A stretch of DNA of 15,396 nt from Gemmatimonadales bacterium UBA2989 (GTDB lineage: Bacteria > Gemmatimonadota > Gemmatimonadetes > Longimicrobiales > Gaopeijiaceae). The stretch is from the NCBI GenBank assembly GCA_002346625.1, contig DEAF01000020.1, positions 13,390 through 28,785 of the forward strand, read 5' to 3'. Position numbers and translations under genes: made by a program. Under the pieces are notes generated by a model that searched no databases, was not told the origin of the DNA, and saw only the letters and a list, made by a program, of their open reading frames with translations. Below, in pieces: positions 13,571 to 15,396 of the stretch (position 1 is its first letter; every line of letters starts with the position of its first letter).

Positions 13571-15396
13571 ATGCGAATGGTAACCCTCGCCAAGGCAAAA
13601 CTCTGCGTAATTGCATTGCTTCTGACGCCGTTTGCCTTGGCGGGACAGACAGACCCCGAGATATCTGGGCGGGTGATAGCAGAATCGTCAGGGGACGCAG
13701 TTGTTGGTGCGACCGTGTCGGTAGAGATCGAGGGTAGGGTGCTGGGCACGATTACAGACGCTGACGGCTTCTTCGCGCTTCAAGTGCCCGAAGATTCCGG
13801 CACGTTGATCGTTCGTGCCTTGGGTTATGCTGACTCAAGCGTTGCGATCGATCCGCTATCTGGGGGTGTTCAAGGCCTTCAGGTCGCTCTGACGGCAGCT
13901 CCACTGCGGATCAGGGGCGTTCAGGTTTTGGCTCCCCAAGAAAAGAGCTATAAGCGACTCCCGGGGACAGCCACCAGCGTACCGGCGTTAGCATTGAGGC
14001 AGATTCAGGCTCTTGGCACTCAGGAGTTGCTCGAGTCTGTGCCAGGTATTTACGGAGCTGCAGATGATGGATTCGGTAATTCCCGTCTTTCCATCGGTAT
14101 TCGAGGACTCAATCCGCGCCGTTCATCGCGAATCTTGGTTCTTGAGGACGGGATTCCGATTCAGCCGGCGGTCTATGTGTATCCGAACATGTACTACAAT
14201 CCCCCGTTAGATCGCATCCAAGGGGTCGAGGTTATCAAGGGGAGTGCCGCTATCCGGTACGGCCCACAGACGATGGGCGGGGTCATCAATTACATCACGA
14301 GTCGGCCTCGCCTCAAGCCAGGTGGAAGCGTCAGGCTGACTCGCGGTGCGAACGGTTATGCGAGCGCCTTCGCTGAACTGGGTGGTTTTGGCTCAGAGCG
14401 GATTAGTTCAGAAATCCAGCTTTTAGCTAAGCGTGGCGACGGCTTCCGCCAAAATAATGAGTTTGAGCAGCTAAACGGGACCCTGAAGACAACCATTCGA
14501 ACTGGAGCTCGGAGCACCCTATTCCTAAAGGTGAACGGTAACTACGAGGAATCCGGAGCCACGTATACAGGGCTGACGGAGTTTTCGTTCAATAGCGACC
14601 CGTCGTTTAATCCGAAATCAAACGACGAGTTTTCGATCAGGCGTGCCTCTCTAGATGCGATCTATAGTAAGGATCACGGGCCAAATCTATCATCCCTGAC
14701 CCGAGCCTATTTTAGTGTATTTGATCGGCGTTGGTGGCGAGAAAACGACGTGTTCATTAGAGCAAAGGACCTCCAATCGCACCTTGCCGATCCGTCTTCC
14801 GTTCGGTTTCTGGCACCATTCGATCCGGGCGACAAAATCCGCGTCGGCAATGGTCGCGACAATTTTGGTATTCTGCGCACCTTTTATACCGCTGGAATTG
14901 AGCAGTCGTATACGTTGTCACATGAGCTAGCTGGTTTCGGAGCTGAACTGGAGGTCGGTGCAAGACTGCATGTAGAGCGTTTTGTAGACGATCGTGTTCT
15001 AGGTGACAGCCCGACAGCCCGAGTGGGCGTTTACACAATGCCCGATCCAGATGACGAAGCTAATGAGGTGGTCGCCAATAACCCGGCCGCTAAGGTTACC
15101 GCCAAAGCACATAACTATGAAACTGCTGCGTTAGCCATCTTTGCCAGTGAGCGGATCCGTTTAGGAAATCTTGAAGTAACTCCTGGAGTGCGCTTCGAAC
15201 TTTTTGAACAGGAGCGGGTAGATCGGCTTCGAGGAAGTCGGTTAGAGGACAGGACTACCGCTGTTGTTCTTCCTGGAATAGGCCTGAACTGGGAACTCGG
15301 CCGAACGAACCTTTTTGGGGGCATCCATCGTGGCTTCACACCGCCATCGAGTGGAACCCTGAACGTAGTAAGCTTCGGAAGCGATGTAGAGGATGG
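13571..15396 (+). CDS. TonB-dependent outer-membrane receptor, FecA-like, 3' end beyond the window
   Basis: The frame is open from ATG 13571 to the right edge (608 codons, no stop). The ATG follows GGAG at 13563-13566. Residues 1-25 are a signal peptide (VIALLLTPFALAG). Residues about 30-110 form a carboxypeptidase-regulatory-like domain (ISGRVIAESSGDAVVGATVS, TDADGFFALQVP, VRALGYADSS), a common N-terminal extension of receptors in some phyla. The plug domain follows at about 128-245: GTATSVPALAL, LLESVPGIYG, IGIRGLNPRRSSRILVLEDG, YYNPPLDRIQGVEVIKGSAA, RYGPQTMGGVINYITSRP. These match the ferric-citrate-receptor group (COG4772). The rest is amphipathic beta-barrel. The ligand is probably a ferric complex, supported by the Fur box, but it is not proven to be citrate. 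No clear TonB box was picked out. Confidence 0.92.
   Translation, partial: MRMVTLAKAKLCVIALLLTPFALAGQTDPEISGRVIAESSGDAVVGATVSVEIEGRVLGTITDADGFFALQVPEDSGTLIVRALGYADSSVAIDPLSGGVQGLQVALTAAPLRIRGVQVLAPQEKSYKRLPGTATSVPALALRQIQALGTQELLESVPGIYGAADDGFGNSRLSIGIRGLNPRRSSRILVLEDGIPIQPAVYVYPNMYYNPPLDRIQGVEVIKGSAAIRYGPQTMGGVINYITSRPRLKPGGSVRLTRGANGYASAFAELGGFGSERISSEIQLLAKRGDGFRQNNEFEQLNGTLKTTIRTGARSTLFLKVNGNYEESGATYTGLTEFSFNSDPSFNPKSNDEFSIRRASLDAIYSKDHGPNLSSLTRAYFSVFDRRWWRENDVFIRAKDLQSHLADPSSVRFLAPFDPGDKIRVGNGRDNFGILRTFYTAGIEQSYTLSHELAGFGAELEVGARLHVERFVDDRVLGDSPTARVGVYTMPDPDDEANEVVANNPAAKVTAKAHNYETAALAIFASERIRLGNLEVTPGVRFELFEQERVDRLRGSRLEDRTTAVVLPGIGLNWELGRTNLFGGIHRGFTPPSSGTLNVVSFGSDVED

Overview
The window looks like a piece of a Gram-negative bacterial chromosome with moderate GC (about half, by eye). 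Evidence for an outer membrane is a TonB-dependent receptor, one clear lipoprotein lipobox, and several Sec-type signal peptides. The combination of genes (gamma-glutamyltransferase, secreted D-aminoacylase-type amidohydrolase, PQQ-dependent dehydrogenase, TonB receptor with an N-terminal carboxypeptidase-regulatory-like domain) suits an environmental heterotroph that salvages amino acids and peptides. A Gemmatimonadota-like origin is a low-confidence guess from gene style only.

Left part (1-8941). A minus-strand DUF1499-type gene is cut by the left edge. It faces away from a plus-strand sugar-1-phosphate nucleotidyltransferase followed by an exported gamma-glutamyltransferase. Convergent to these is a tight minus-strand operon, read cupin -> atypical SDR -> branched-chain aminotransferase (ilvE). 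Divergent from the cupin is msrB (GTG start). Then come two unrecognised plus-strand genes: an exported protein with an 11-residue amphipathic helical repeat, and a zinc-ribbon/two-helix membrane protein. They are followed by a glutaryl-CoA dehydrogenase and a small two-helix membrane protein.

Middle part (9028-13169). An intact tRNA-Lys(CTT) with its terminator lies at 9028-9150. A decayed second tRNA-Lys(CTT) with a similar but stronger terminator lies at 13048-13169. Between them sit a minus-strand secreted D-aminoacylase-type amidohydrolase of host-like GC and a divergent, much GC-richer, secreted PQQ-dependent dehydrogenase. The two tRNA copies share a 21-nt identical core. Together with the GC jump this makes the interval a candidate acquired segment, although no integrase or transposase is visible.

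Right part (13220-15396). A promoter region with a perfect 15-bp Fur-box palindrome precedes a small lipoprotein gene. That gene is directly followed by a FecA-like TonB-dependent receptor that runs off the right edge, so this is most likely an iron-regulated ferric-complex uptake locus.

No CRISPR array, recognisable insertion sequence, phage gene or toxin-antitoxin pair was seen. I did not find a convincing new multi-gene system. The least explained items are the 11-mer-repeat protein with its zinc-ribbon neighbour and the tRNA-bounded segment.
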